Positions 9,302 to 17,185 of a stretch of 64,000 nucleotides of DNA are shown one piece after another. The DNA is from Vampirovibrio chlorellavorus (GTDB taxonomy: Bacteria; Cyanobacteriota; Vampirovibrionia; Vampirovibrionales; Vampirovibrionaceae). The DNA lies in the NCBI GenBank assembly GCA_003149345.1, contig QFWI01000011.1, positions 496,001 to 560,000 on the forward strand, written 5' to 3'. Positions within the stretch are counted from its first letter, which is position 1; every line of letters starts with the position of its first letter. Below the pieces are notes generated by a model. That model saw only the letters and a program-made list of their open reading frames with translations. It ran no database searches and had not been told where the DNA came from. The translations under genes and the position numbers were made by a program.

Positions 9302-9664
9302 CTATTTGGGGCGTTTGGGGTAGCCATCTTTTTTCTTGAATGACAAGGGGCTTTTGGCGGGCTTCTTTTTAATGCCTGCACGAGGGGCCGGTTTTTTACC
9401 GGGAAAGCCTTCACTGTCGGATTCAGTGGCCCCAAAGCCCTCTCTGCGGGATTTACCATAGGCGGGCTTATCACCCCGAGGCGCTGGGCCTCTGCTGGTG
9501 GCGGTGCTTCTGTAGGAGGCAGGGCCACGGGCTGCGCCGGGCGCGGATGGTCTGGAAACGGTTTGTCCCCCCAATCCAGTTAGGGCCTGGTTGATGCGCT
9601 TGAGTTCGCTGGCAATGTTGTTTAAGGCATCAATCAATGCGTCTTGGTTACTATGATCTGTCAT
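9302..9664 (-). CDS. Hypothetical protein with basic low-complexity tail
   Basis: About 120 residues. The N-terminal 35 residues (DALIDALNNIASELKRINQAL) predict an amphipathic helix or short coiled coil. The rest is a disordered R/G/S/P/K-rich region ending in lysine-rich KKPAKSPLSFKKKDGYPKRPK-like sequence. This suggests nucleic-acid or ribosome association, but no family is recognised. The ATG at 9664 starts MTDHSNQ; the frame extends to 9697 without a better ribosome site. Confidence 0.6.
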   Translation of the reverse strand: MTDHSNQDALIDALNNIASELKRINQALTGLGGQTVSRPSAPGAARGPASYRSTATSRGPAPRGDKPAYGKSRREGFGATESDSEGFPGKKPAPRAGIKKKPAKSPLSFKKKDGYPKRPK

Positions 9665-9781
9665 GAGGGGTTTTTCCAATCTTTTTACAGGTTTCAAGTG
9701 AGTGAGCCTTTCCTTGTATCTTAAACAGGCCGGGGTTACAAGAAAAACCGTTTACGACGGGTGTTTTTGTGTGTTTGCGGT

Positions 9782-10798
9782 ATGATGCTCTTATATAATT
9801 TTCTTAATTTTGTTGTTTATCGTAGAGAGCAGAATTTTTTGATCCTTTCCCGTCTTCTACCGTCCTCCGCCTTGCCTCCTTACGCCACCTGGCAACGTTT
9901 TAATGCCCCGTTGTTCAGTGTGTATATCTTGCTTCATGTGGCCGCTCTGGCCGGATTTTTTACCTTTAGCTGGCAGGGTCTGCTGGTGATGGTGGTTCTC
10001 TCCTTTGCCACCATTTGCCTGGGAATTACACTGTGTTATCACCGCTTGCTGGCCCACCAGAGTTATCAACTGGTGAAGCCCTTGACCTATTTTTTGGCCT
10101 TGCTGGGCTGTCTGGCCTTTCAGCGAGGCCCCATCTGGTGGACGGCCACCCATCGCCTGCACCACAGCAAAACCGACAAAGTAGGCGATCCACACTCTCC
10201 CAAGTACAGCGTGTGGTGGGCGCATTTTTTGTGGCCTTTTTTCTGGCATCCCCAACTGGATGAATCCGAGGAGACCTTGCACCGGTTGGCCCCGGATTTG
10301 TGGAAAGATCCGGGCATGCGTTTTTTGGAGCGGTATTACAGCGCTATCAATGTCTTGTTTCTGGGGTTGTTGTTTACCCTGGGTTACTGGCTGGGCGGCG
10401 GCTTGAAAATGGGGTTGTCAATTTTTGTGTGGGGTGGCTTTTTGCGCATTATCTATGGGCTGAATGTCACCTGGCTGGTTAATTCCGCCGCGCATTTGTG
10501 GGGGTACCGTCGCTATGATACCCCGGACACCAGTCGCAATAACTGGTGGGTGGCCCTGCTCACCTGGGGCGAAGGATGGCATAACAATCACCATGCCCAT
10601 GCCCGTTCCGCCAAAATGGGCTTTGTCTGGTATGAGCTGGATGTCACTTACTGGATCATCGCCCTGCTCCGCCAGTTGGGTTTGGCCACGCACGTGGTGG
10701 GTTCTCCACTGGATCGTAAACGGGATCTTAAACCCAAAGAAGGCTTGGCCGTCCAATCAGTCGCCAGCCCGTTCAAACAGACACTGACGCCTCATTGA
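9782..10798 (+). CDS. Acyl-CoA/acyl-lipid desaturase (delta-9 type)
   Basis: Membrane di-iron desaturase that inserts a double bond into fatty acyl chains. The three His boxes are present: HRLLAH (about residue 87), HRLHH (about 124) and NNHHAH (near 265), with paired hydrophobic spans before and between them. The arrangement and the motif THRLHHSKTDKVGDPHSP match the cyanobacterial DesC/stearoyl-CoA desaturase group. The start is uncertain: GTG at 9761, ATG at 9782 or 9785, and TTG at 9839 (with GAGAG upstream) are all in frame, and no start has a strong ribosome site. It is a monocistronic gene, convergent with map. Confidence 0.92.
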   Translation: MMLLYNFLNFVVYRREQNFLILSRLLPSSALPPYATWQRFNAPLFSVYILLHVAALAGFFTFSWQGLLVMVVLSFATICLGITLCYHRLLAHQSYQLVKPLTYFLALLGCLAFQRGPIWWTATHRLHHSKTDKVGDPHSPKYSVWWAHFLWPFFWHPQLDESEETLHRLAPDLWKDPGMRFLERYYSAINVLFLGLLFTLGYWLGGGLKMGLSIFVWGGFLRIIYGLNVTWLVNSAAHLWGYRRYDTPDTSRNNWWVALLTWGEGWHNNHHAHARSAKMGFVWYELDVTYWIIALLRQLGLATHVVGSPLDRKRDLKPKEGLAVQSVASPFKQTLTPH

Positions 10799-10879
10799 TT
10801 GGACGCTCCCCGGTAAAATAGTGCGCAACACAGTAGGCTAAAAATGGCTGAAATTCGGAGACTCCCGCTTGGCCACTGG

Positions 10880-11626
10880 TTAGGCGGCCGTTAACAGCGT
10901 GACTCCGGTTCGGGTAACCACCATGGAATGTTCGTACTGGGCCGTGACGAAGTGCGGTGCGGTGTACAGCGTCCAGCCATCTTCTGCCTGAGCGGCGTCC
11001 CAGGCCCCGTTGGAAATAAAGGGCTCAATGGTAATGACCATACCCTCCTCTAGTACACGTTCATCAGCGGCATCAAAGTACGGGGGGATGAAAAAGGGTT
11101 CTTCATGCAGTGCCGTGCCCACCCCGTGGCTGCCCAGGTTTAAAATAACGCTACAGCCAGCCTCTTGGGCGGTGTTTTCAATGGCCCTGCCAATGGCGTT
11201 GAGAGGAACCCCTGCCCGAACCACGGCAATGGCCCGCTTGAGCGCTTTTTGGGCGGTGCGAATGACCGCCCGCTTGATTTCTGGAACCGGCTCTACCAAA
11301 AAGGAGTAACCGCTGTCGGCAAAGTAACCATCCAACTCCGCAGAGACATCAATGTTCACCAAATCGCCCGCTTGTATGCGCCGATTCCCGGGCACGCCGT
11401 GGGCCACTTCGTGATTGACGCTGATGCAGGTGGCGCCGGGAAATTGGTAAATCAACTCCGGGGCAGAGCGTGCCCCCTGGGATTCCAGATACTGGCGGCC
11501 AATGGCGTCCAGTTCCAGTGTGGTGATGCCGGGTTGGATGTGCTGACCCATCAGTTGAATGGTTCGGGCCACAATGCGGCCAATTTTGCGAAGTTTGACT
11601 AGTTGTTCCGGGGTTTCTAGGGTCAT
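10880..11626 (-). CDS. map: Methionine aminopeptidase, type I
   Basis: Removes the initiator methionine from nascent proteins. The metal ligands of the pita-bread fold are seen: two Asp in NIDVSAELDGYFADSG, His in LGSHGVGTALHEEPFF, Glu in ITIEPF, and Glu in QYEHSMVVT. SHGVG replaces the usual GHGIG, a mild variation. The frame runs to 11674 (ATGs at 11674, 11662 and 11626). The last begins MTLETPEQLVKLRKIG, the usual family N-terminus, so it is chosen, though its ribosome site is weak. The M24-fold protein at 29868 is a second, unrelated aminopeptidase. Confidence 0.94.
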   Translation of the reverse strand: MTLETPEQLVKLRKIGRIVARTIQLMGQHIQPGITTLELDAIGRQYLESQGARSAPELIYQFPGATCISVNHEVAHGVPGNRRIQAGDLVNIDVSAELDGYFADSGYSFLVEPVPEIKRAVIRTAQKALKRAIAVVRAGVPLNAIGRAIENTAQEAGCSVILNLGSHGVGTALHEEPFFIPPYFDAADERVLEEGMVITIEPFISNGAWDAAQAEDGWTLYTAPHFVTAQYEHSMVVTRTGVTLLTAA

Positions 11627-11726
11627 ACGCACGGCGCTCTGCAATTGGGGATCTTTTTTCATTGTACAGTGCATTTTAGAGAATTAAAGTGCTGGTCTCG
11701 CAGCGAGGCTGCCTGGGGCGCGAAAA

Positions 11727-11752
11727 CCCCGGCAATTGGAAAGTTGCCGGGG
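11727..11752 (-). terminator. Rho-independent terminator after superoxide dismutase gene
   Basis: CCCCGGCAA and TTGCCGGGG form a perfect 9-bp stem with an 8-nt loop, followed on the minus strand by TTTTCG. It lies 70 bases past the stop of the superoxide dismutase gene and upstream of map. Confidence 0.8.
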
Positions 11753-11823
11753 TTTACAGGGGTTCTGTTCAGTCATTTTTACCCGTTTAGGAGCGACCCG
11801 TTTGGGCGCTCACTATTTGGCAG

Positions 11824-12639
11824 TTAGCCATGCAGAATCATGGTTTTCAGGCGAGCGTCCACCACAGCCCAGTTCACGTTGTTCATGAAGGCTTGCAGGT
11901 AAGCGGGCCGCTTGGTGCCAAAATCGATCATGTAGGCATGCTCGTACACATCCAATACCAGGAGCGGAATGACATTTACCGGCACCCCTTGGTTGTGCAG
12001 ATCCAGCCCATAGTTATGCACCCGGTGATCGCGCATGTTGTAGCCGGTTAACGCCCATCCACGGGAGGACTTGCCGACTGCCAGCAGATGATTGACGTAA
12101 TTCTCCCAGCTGCCAAACTCCTGGGAGAAAATTTTATGCACCAGCTCCGTTTCGGTGGCCGCTTTTTTGGCCCCCCCAATGTTTTCAAAGTAATACTCGT
12201 GCAAGATGACCCCGTTCAGGGCGTAGGTCTGCTCGGCGTGTAATTCCCGGTAGGGGCTGTAGGTGGCGTTCATTTTTTCCAGATCGGGTTGCATGGCGCT
12301 GATCTGGCTCTCAATATCATTGATTTTGCTGACATAGCCTTTGTATAGGCCCAAGTGCTGCTCCAGCTGATTTTGGCTGATGCCTTCCACGGTGGATAAA
12401 TTCTCGAAGGTCTTGGCCAGAATGGCTTCCTTGGCGTCGTAGGGGTGCATGGGGTGATCTTTGGGCAGGCCTTTGCCGGGCATGCTTTTTGGGGCGGGTT
12501 TGGCGGCCGCCTGGGACTCCAAACGAAACTGACTGAGGGCCAAAGCACTACCACCCAATGCCGCAGCCAGCTTTAAAAATTCCCGGCGGGCCATGGGCTG
12601 GGCTGTTTGCACCATTAAATCTTCCTGAGACTGGATCAT
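11824..12639 (-). CDS. Fe/Mn superoxide dismutase with Tat signal
   Basis: Converts superoxide to peroxide and oxygen. The N-terminus has a twin-arginine motif ARREFLK at about residues 17-23 and a hydrophobic stretch ending near SQAAA, so it is probably exported folded with its metal. The mature part has an Fe/Mn-SOD fold: first His in LEQHLGLYKGYV, second in VILHEYYFENIGG, then Asp and His in LLVLDVYEHAYMIDFG, followed by YLQAFMNNVNW. ATG 12639 has a near-perfect AGGAGGAGAG site; the longer frame to 12669 is not needed. Metal preference cannot be read with certainty. It has its own terminator and looks monocistronic. Confidence 0.92.
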   Translation of the reverse strand: MIQSQEDLMVQTAQPMARREFLKLAAALGGSALALSQFRLESQAAAKPAPKSMPGKGLPKDHPMHPYDAKEAILAKTFENLSTVEGISQNQLEQHLGLYKGYVSKINDIESQISAMQPDLEKMNATYSPYRELHAEQTYALNGVILHEYYFENIGGAKKAATETELVHKIFSQEFGSWENYVNHLLAVGKSSRGWALTGYNMRDHRVHNYGLDLHNQGVPVNVIPLLVLDVYEHAYMIDFGTKRPAYLQAFMNNVNWAVVDARLKTMILHG

Positions 12640-12768
12640 GACGACTCTCCTCCTGATAAACACACACACGCTGCGGAGCGCTTTTTCGTAAAAAGGCTCA
12701 GTGCCTATTGTGCCCCAAACAGTGCGCCCTGCCTATGCTCCAACGCAGAATAGACAGGCCAAAATTAG

Positions 12769-12909
12769 GTAAGGCAGCCTCCCCCACATTTCTGTAAAAC
12801 TGCGTGCAGCTCATACAAGCTATGGAATTGCTTTTGGTAAAGTTGCCCAAGGCATCATTCAACTCGCTGTACTCAACCAGTTACAAACGTGTGGGGGAGG
12901 CTGCCTTAC
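12769..12909. mobile_element. MITE-like element with perfect 20-bp terminal inverted repeats
   Basis: GTAAGGCAGCCTCCCCCACA at 12769-12788 is repeated in exact inverse at 12890-12909, enclosing about 100 bases without a convincing gene. The 8-base sequence AAATTAGG occurs on both sides (12762-12769 and 12913-12920), resembling a target-site duplication, although the spacing to the two ends is unequal. Size and structure fit a non-autonomous transposon. It could instead be a large cruciform or attenuator between surE and the SOD gene. Confidence 0.55.
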
Positions 12910-12946
12910 ACGAAATTAGGCTGAAGACATTGCCAATACCGGTTGG

Positions 12947-13720
12947 CTAATGCTGAACGTCCAGCTTTTCCTTGAGCAACGTCATGGCGCTGTAATTGGA
13001 TAAGTTGTAATGCACCGGGGATACCGCCACCATGTTGTTGCGAATGGCTTCCACGTCGGTACCTTCGGCCTCGCCGGTTTCAATGACTTCCCCGGCCAGC
13101 CAGTAGTAAACGCCGCCACGGGGATCCACCCGGCGCTCATAGCTATCGGTGTACATACGGGTTCCCAGTTCCGTAATTTGAACGCCCGCGAAGTGATGCT
13201 TGGACACCGCCGGGATGTTCACATTTAAAATACTCTTGGCCGGAATGCCTACTTTCATGGCCTCTGGTAAAAATTCGGCGATAAATTCCGCCCCATGGCT
13301 GAAATCCGCCAACTTGTCCGAACCGTTGACCAGGGAGACGGCCATGCTGGGGATGCCATGAATGGCGCCTTCCAGCGCCGCGCTGACCGTGCCGGAATAA
13401 ATGACATCGGAACCCAGATTGGGGCCATGGTTAATGCCCGAGACCACCACGTCGATTTTCACATCCAGCAGGGCGTTTAAGGCCAGCTTAACGCAGTCGC
13501 TGGGGGTGCCGCTGGTGGAAAAGGCCTTGGTCACGGGAAATTTCATTTCCACTTCGTCAATCCGAATGGGTTTGTGCAGGGTCAGGGCGTGGCCCATGGC
13601 GCTGCGCTCCCGATCGGGGGCCACCACGTAAACCTCGTAATACTGGGACAACTTGGCTGCCAGGGTTTGCAGGCCAGTGGCGTAAATGCCATCGTCGTTG
13701 GAGATTAAAACTTTTAGCAT
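12947..13720 (-). CDS. surE: 5'/3'-nucleotidase SurE
   Basis: Metal-dependent survival protein phosphatase acting on nucleoside monophosphates. The 257-residue product begins with the metal-binding ISNDDGIYATGL (DD at residues 9-10) and has VVAPDRERSAMGHALTL, SGTPSDCVKLAL and VVSGINHGPNLGSDVIYSGTVSAALEG. These are all hallmark SurE blocks with the catalytic Asp, Ser and Asn residues intact. Length is normal. ATG 13720 directly follows a TA-rich leader. It stands alone between the MITE-like element and a repeat-bearing intergenic region. Confidence 0.96.
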   Translation of the reverse strand: MLKVLISNDDGIYATGLQTLAAKLSQYYEVYVVAPDRERSAMGHALTLHKPIRIDEVEMKFPVTKAFSTSGTPSDCVKLALNALLDVKIDVVVSGINHGPNLGSDVIYSGTVSAALEGAIHGIPSMAVSLVNGSDKLADFSHGAEFIAEFLPEAMKVGIPAKSILNVNIPAVSKHHFAGVQITELGTRMYTDSYERRVDPRGGVYYWLAGEVIETGEAEGTDVEAIRNNMVAVSPVHYNLSNYSAMTLLKEKLDVQH

Positions 13721-14060
13721 TTCCCTAGTTTAATACAGCGAGGGCTTTCTAGGGAAGTATATCCCCGGAAATAATTTGTCCTAGTAGCTATGATGAAACA
13801 GCCATTTCACCCGAACGCTGACAAAAGGGTTTCTGAACTGCGGGAACCAGTTGGTGATTTGATGGAGGTTAAACATCTTGGGTGACCTCTCTTTCCGCTT
13901 GCTTACATTCAAATCATAATCAAAATCCGGTATCAAAATGACCACCACATGGCCGAAGTTTTGAAGGGTTCATAATTGATCCATGGGTGGATGTCGGGGG
14001 GTGGATGTCGGGGGGTGGATGTCGGGGGGGGGGGGCACCCTATAAATAAGGACAAAACGC
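13721..14060. other. Intergenic region upstream of surE
   Basis: No gene is supported here; the longest frames are about 30 residues. It holds the presumed surE promoter and the G-rich tandem repeat listed separately. Confidence 0.5.
13985..14035. repeat. 14-bp G-rich tandem repeat ending in a 12-G run
   Basis: GGATGTC recurs at 13989, 14003 and 14017, an exact 14-base period, each copy followed by five or more G. The third copy ends in twelve consecutive G (14024-14035). Such tracts slip readily and can form G-quadruplexes. Confidence 0.9.
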
Positions 14061-14096
14061 AGAATCCCCGCCAACAGAACCATTAGCGGGGATTCT
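14061..14096 (-). terminator. Rho-independent terminator after argF
   Basis: AGAATCCCCGC and GCGGGGATTCT form a perfect 11-bp stem with a 14-nt loop. On the minus strand it is followed by GCGTTTTG. It starts 17 bases past the argF stop. Confidence 0.8.
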
Positions 14097-14113
14097 TATC
14101 TGGAAGGCGGTAT

Positions 14114-15076
14114 TTAGCGAACAATGGCCGCCAATACTGCTTTTTGAGCATGTAAGCGGTTCTCAGCCTGCTCAAAAATCACATCGGCGTGCTTTTCCAG
14201 CACCTCGGCGGTGATTTCCTCGCCCCGGTGGGCTGGCAGACAGTGCAGCACAATTGCCTCAGGCAAGGCCAGCGCCAGATTTTCGGCATTGACCTGATAG
14301 GCCTTGAAAACCTGTTTGCGGGCCTCCGCTTCGGCTTCTTGCCCCATGCTGGCCCACACGTCGGTGTACACCACGGAAGCGTTTTTCACCGCCGCCTTCA
14401 CATCATCGGAGACCGCCACCGTGGCCCCACTTTGGGCGGCAATACTTTGGGCCTTTTCCACAATGGCAGGCTGGGGCTGGTAGCCGGAGGGGCTGGCAAT
14501 GGTGACATCCATGCCCACCATGGCGCAACCCAGCATCAGGCTGTTGGCCATGTTGTTTCCATCGCCCACGTAGGTCAGTTTACGTCCTTTAAAGCTGCCA
14601 AAGCGTTCTTGCACGGTCAATAAGTCGGCCAGCACCTGGCAGGGGTGGTAATCGTCCGTCAATCCGTTAATCACCGGCACATCCGCCCACTGGGCCAGCT
14701 CCTCCACATCCTTTTGGGCAAAAGTCCGAATCATAATGCAGTCCACGTAACGGGACAACGTGCGGGCGGTATCGGCAATGGTTTCCCGCACGCCCAGGTT
14801 AATTTCATCTTTCCGCAACATGAAGGGATGTGCCCCCAGATCGTAAATCCCCACCTCAAAGCTGACCCGGGTGCGGTTGCTGGGCTTTTCAAAATACATG
14901 GCCACGCTCAGGCCTTCCAGTAATTTATGGGGAATGCGGTTGCGCTTGAGCTGCTTTAGTTGGGAAGCCAGGCTCAATAATTCCTGCAATTCCGCCGGAG
15001 AGTATTCCAGAAACGTCAGAAAATCCCGGCCTTTTAAATATTCCGGCAGTACCGGGGCACTCAGGGTGGCAGACAT
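14114..15076 (-). CDS. argF: Ornithine carbamoyltransferase
   Basis: Forms citrulline from ornithine and carbamoyl phosphate in arginine synthesis. The 320-residue protein shows the carbamoyl-phosphate loop EKPSNRTR (about 63-70; Asn in place of the commoner Thr), HPCQ at 144-147 and HCLPAHRG near 287 with the catalytic Cys. The ornithine-binding region includes VYTDVWASMGQ. No other arg gene is adjacent. A terminator follows, so the gene is probably monocistronic. ATG 15076 begins MSATLSAPVLPEYLKGRDFL, a usual N-terminus. Confidence 0.96.
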   Translation of the reverse strand: MSATLSAPVLPEYLKGRDFLTFLEYSPAELQELLSLASQLKQLKRNRIPHKLLEGLSVAMYFEKPSNRTRVSFEVGIYDLGAHPFMLRKDEINLGVRETIADTARTLSRYVDCIMIRTFAQKDVEELAQWADVPVINGLTDDYHPCQVLADLLTVQERFGSFKGRKLTYVGDGNNMANSLMLGCAMVGMDVTIASPSGYQPQPAIVEKAQSIAAQSGATVAVSDDVKAAVKNASVVYTDVWASMGQEAEAEARKQVFKAYQVNAENLALALPEAIVLHCLPAHRGEEITAEVLEKHADVIFEQAENRLHAQKAVLAAIVR

Positions 15077-15301
15077 AGTTTGAACTTCGCCTCTCGCTCA
15101 CAAAAATAAAACGGATTCAGGGGCATTCTACCTGAAAACAAAGAAAAAGCGCAGCGCCTTTACCCAGCAGGCTCCAGCGAACTTACCGCGGTTTGGCGAG
15201 ATTTCCGATACACTAGACACACTGCATACACATACGGCGGGCTGTTCTTCATTCTTTATCCAAAAACCGCACTGTGCCCCCGTTTTACAAGGAGTCCCCT
15301 G

Positions 15302-15667
15302 ATGCAAAACAAAGCCCTGATCCTGCTGGCCCTGGCGCTTGCCCTCATCACCGTATATCAGCAAGGACAACTCAAGCAGCTTCGCAACGATTATAAAACC
15401 CTGAACAGCCAGAGCCTTGATTTGCTGAACCGTTTGCGTGATCTGGAGGCAGAAAATGAGCAGTTTGATGGGCAACTAGAACAAATTAACGCCCGGATTG
15501 GCTACATGGACAGCAAGGTGGCAAAGGTGATTGATAAACGAGCCGCGAACGAACGTCTGCAGCCCCGTGGAACGCTAGAGGGCGATCCGTCGGATGATAC
15601 CGATGAAAACCCTCCCGAAAAGCAGGAAGGGGGCATTTTGGACACTCTGCAACAACTCTTCCATTAA
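15302..15667 (+). CDS. Small membrane-anchored coiled-coil protein
   Basis: 121 residues, not a known family. An N-terminal hydrophobic segment (about 4-20, ALILLALALALITVY) is followed by a heptad-rich coiled coil (about 22-75: LKQLRNDYKTLNSQSLDLLNRL and on) and an acidic, Pro-rich tail. ATG 15302 has AAGGAG upstream. It resembles the next gene in plan (anchor, coiled coil, LxYxDSK motif: IGYMDSKVAKV here and LAYLDSKIEAT there), so the two may be paralogs that form a complex. Confidence 0.7.
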   Translation: MQNKALILLALALALITVYQQGQLKQLRNDYKTLNSQSLDLLNRLRDLEAENEQFDGQLEQINARIGYMDSKVAKVIDKRAANERLQPRGTLEGDPSDDTDENPPEKQEGGILDTLQQLFH

Positions 15668-15762
15668 CTTAAAAATGCCGCTTGGGTTGCCACGGGTGTT
15701 AATCTGAATCGAGAATCCGACAATTTAAAAACAGGATTTGTTTTTGTAGTAATTGCCTGTGC

Positions 15763-15789
15763 TTGATTTGGCCCGATGCTTGCTACGAT
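15763..15789 (+). promoter_or_regulatory. Possible promoter before the second coiled-coil gene
   Basis: TTGATT, a 15-base spacer, and TGCTACGAT, an extended -10, lie about 75 bases before the ATG at 15867. The spacer is short, so it relies on the extended -10. Confidence 0.35.
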
Positions 15790-15866
15790 ACTGAGCCTCT
15801 CGACTGGACATCTCTACTGATCATTTCGACTGAACTTCTCGGCCACTCGCCCAAAGGAGATACCCT

Positions 15867-16286
15867 ATGACTGATACCCAACACCCCACCCCCTCCAACG
15901 TAAAACCGTTTACCCAGTCTGCCGCCCCCCAGTTTACCGCTTCCTCCCGGGGGATTGACCTCGGCAAACAATCCACCTATGTCCTGGCAGGCCTGGCCGT
16001 GGCCCTTGTTTTGTTTATGGCTTATCAGCAATTTCAAATCAGCCAACTGTCTGGTCAATTGGCCAGTGTCAATGACAGTTTGAAAAGCAGCGACGTCAAA
16101 AGCCGGTTGGAGTCTCAGGAGCAATCGCTGGGAGAGTTGAACAGTCGTCTGGCGTATCTGGATTCCAAAATTGAAGCCACCAACCACACTGCTCAGGAGG
16201 CTCTCAAGCGTATCAAGGCGCACGAGGACAAAGATATTATTGGTAAATGGGTGGACGGACTGAAACAAACCTTGGGACTGCGCTAG
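15867..16286 (+). CDS. Membrane-anchored coiled-coil protein
   Basis: 139 residues, unknown family. A Pro/Ser/Gln-rich N-terminal 35 residues precede one membrane span (about 38-54, STYVLAGLAVALVLFMAY), a heptad-rich region (about 55-125) and a short amphipathic end (IIGKWVDGLKQTLGL). ATG 15867 has AAAGGAG upstream. The layout mirrors the preceding gene, so it is probably a paralog facing the periplasm or cytoplasm as a scaffold. Function is not known. Confidence 0.7.
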   Translation: MTDTQHPTPSNVKPFTQSAAPQFTASSRGIDLGKQSTYVLAGLAVALVLFMAYQQFQISQLSGQLASVNDSLKSSDVKSRLESQEQSLGELNSRLAYLDSKIEATNHTAQEALKRIKAHEDKDIIGKWVDGLKQTLGLR

Positions 16287-16352
16287 CCTTCGGCACCTAT
16301 TCTTTAACTATGCTTCACCTATAAAACACTACAGGAGTTTCCGCACAACGTC

Positions 16353-17003
16353 ATGATCACGTCTTCCTCCTATCGACCAGGCCCCCTGCCTGCCGCGCCG
16401 GGCTTCCATGGCAATCGTTCCCGGGCTGCCTTGCCAAAGACTCCTCACTTTGGCGGAAATGAGCCTGCAAGTCCCAGTAATTCCCAAACGTCCAGGATTT
16501 CCAACATCCCGCGCCACCGTTTTCAGCAATCGTTAACTATCAGGGACTGGGAAAGAAGCCACACCGAATTTTTAAACGCCATGCACAAGGCCGATCTCCC
16601 CAGCCTTCTAAGGATTCTTAAAAAACAGTCTTCCGTGGTGCGCCAGAGTAGTCTGTTTAACACGGCGGAGGATATCGTTAACCAAACAGCGCTGCATTTT
16701 TTGGCCAGTGGACGATTTGTACAATCGGAGCGTTCTTTTGAGGCGCTGCGCGACATTATCCGGTTGTGCAAAAATTTTGGAGCCGACTTTAACGCCCAGG
16801 ACTGTTTTGGAAGGACTCCTTTGATGTGGGCGTCCCTATACGGCAATGTTACGTTGGCCAATCTTCTGCTGGAGAATGGTGCCAAGGCTCAGGAAGAGGA
16901 TCATGAAGGCCACACTGCCTCTGATTATGCCCGAATCAATCCTTCTTCGGCTGCCCAGGAACTGTCAGTTTGGCTGAAACAATACGAACAAAACAGCCCG
17001 TAG
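16353..17003 (+). CDS. Ankyrin-repeat protein
   Basis: 216 residues. The N-terminal 60 residues are Pro/Ser/Arg-rich and look disordered. The remainder contains helices of ankyrin type; the clearest repeat is FGRTPLMWASLYGNVTLANLLLENGA (split here as FGRTPLMWASLY and GNVTLANLLLENGA) near residues 150-175, followed by a partial repeat starting HEGHTASDYAR. Ankyrin repeats bind proteins. No signal peptide or catalytic domain is seen. ATG 16353 lacks a clean ribosome site. The gene lies between the coiled-coil pair and thrS, and may be an effector or a regulator; this is open. Confidence 0.75.
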   Translation: MITSSSYRPGPLPAAPGFHGNRSRAALPKTPHFGGNEPASPSNSQTSRISNIPRHRFQQSLTIRDWERSHTEFLNAMHKADLPSLLRILKKQSSVVRQSSLFNTAEDIVNQTALHFLASGRFVQSERSFEALRDIIRLCKNFGADFNAQDCFGRTPLMWASLYGNVTLANLLLENGAKAQEEDHEGHTASDYARINPSSAAQELSVWLKQYEQNSP

Positions 17004-17070
17004 TCGTCTCTGTTTTTTTCGTCTTGGATTGGCGGGATTGTGTTTGCCCCGGATGCTGTCCGGCCTTGAT

Positions 17071-17099
17071 TTGGGGTTTCCGTGTGTTGTGCATATAAT
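17071..17099 (+). promoter_or_regulatory. Promoter for thrS
   Basis: TTGGGG, exactly 17 bases, then a perfect TATAAT. It implies a start near 17106 and an untranslated leader of about 80 bases before thrS. No T-box is evident in that leader. Confidence 0.55.
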
Positions 17100-17185
17100 G
17101 GGTCGTGTAAAGTAGTGGCAGTCTGTGCATTCCGCTACGCTGATCCGCTCGGGTCAGGCCTGTTATTAATCAGCAAGAAACGGCG

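Noticed and set aside
12820..12945. Short plus-strand ORF starting MELLLVKLPKASF in the MITE-like element
   Set aside because: Only about 40 residues, runs through the inverted repeat, no ribosome site and no transposase motif.
17106..17185. T-box or autoregulatory leader of thrS
   Set aside because: The leader is only about 80 bases and lacks T-box landmarks or a terminator.
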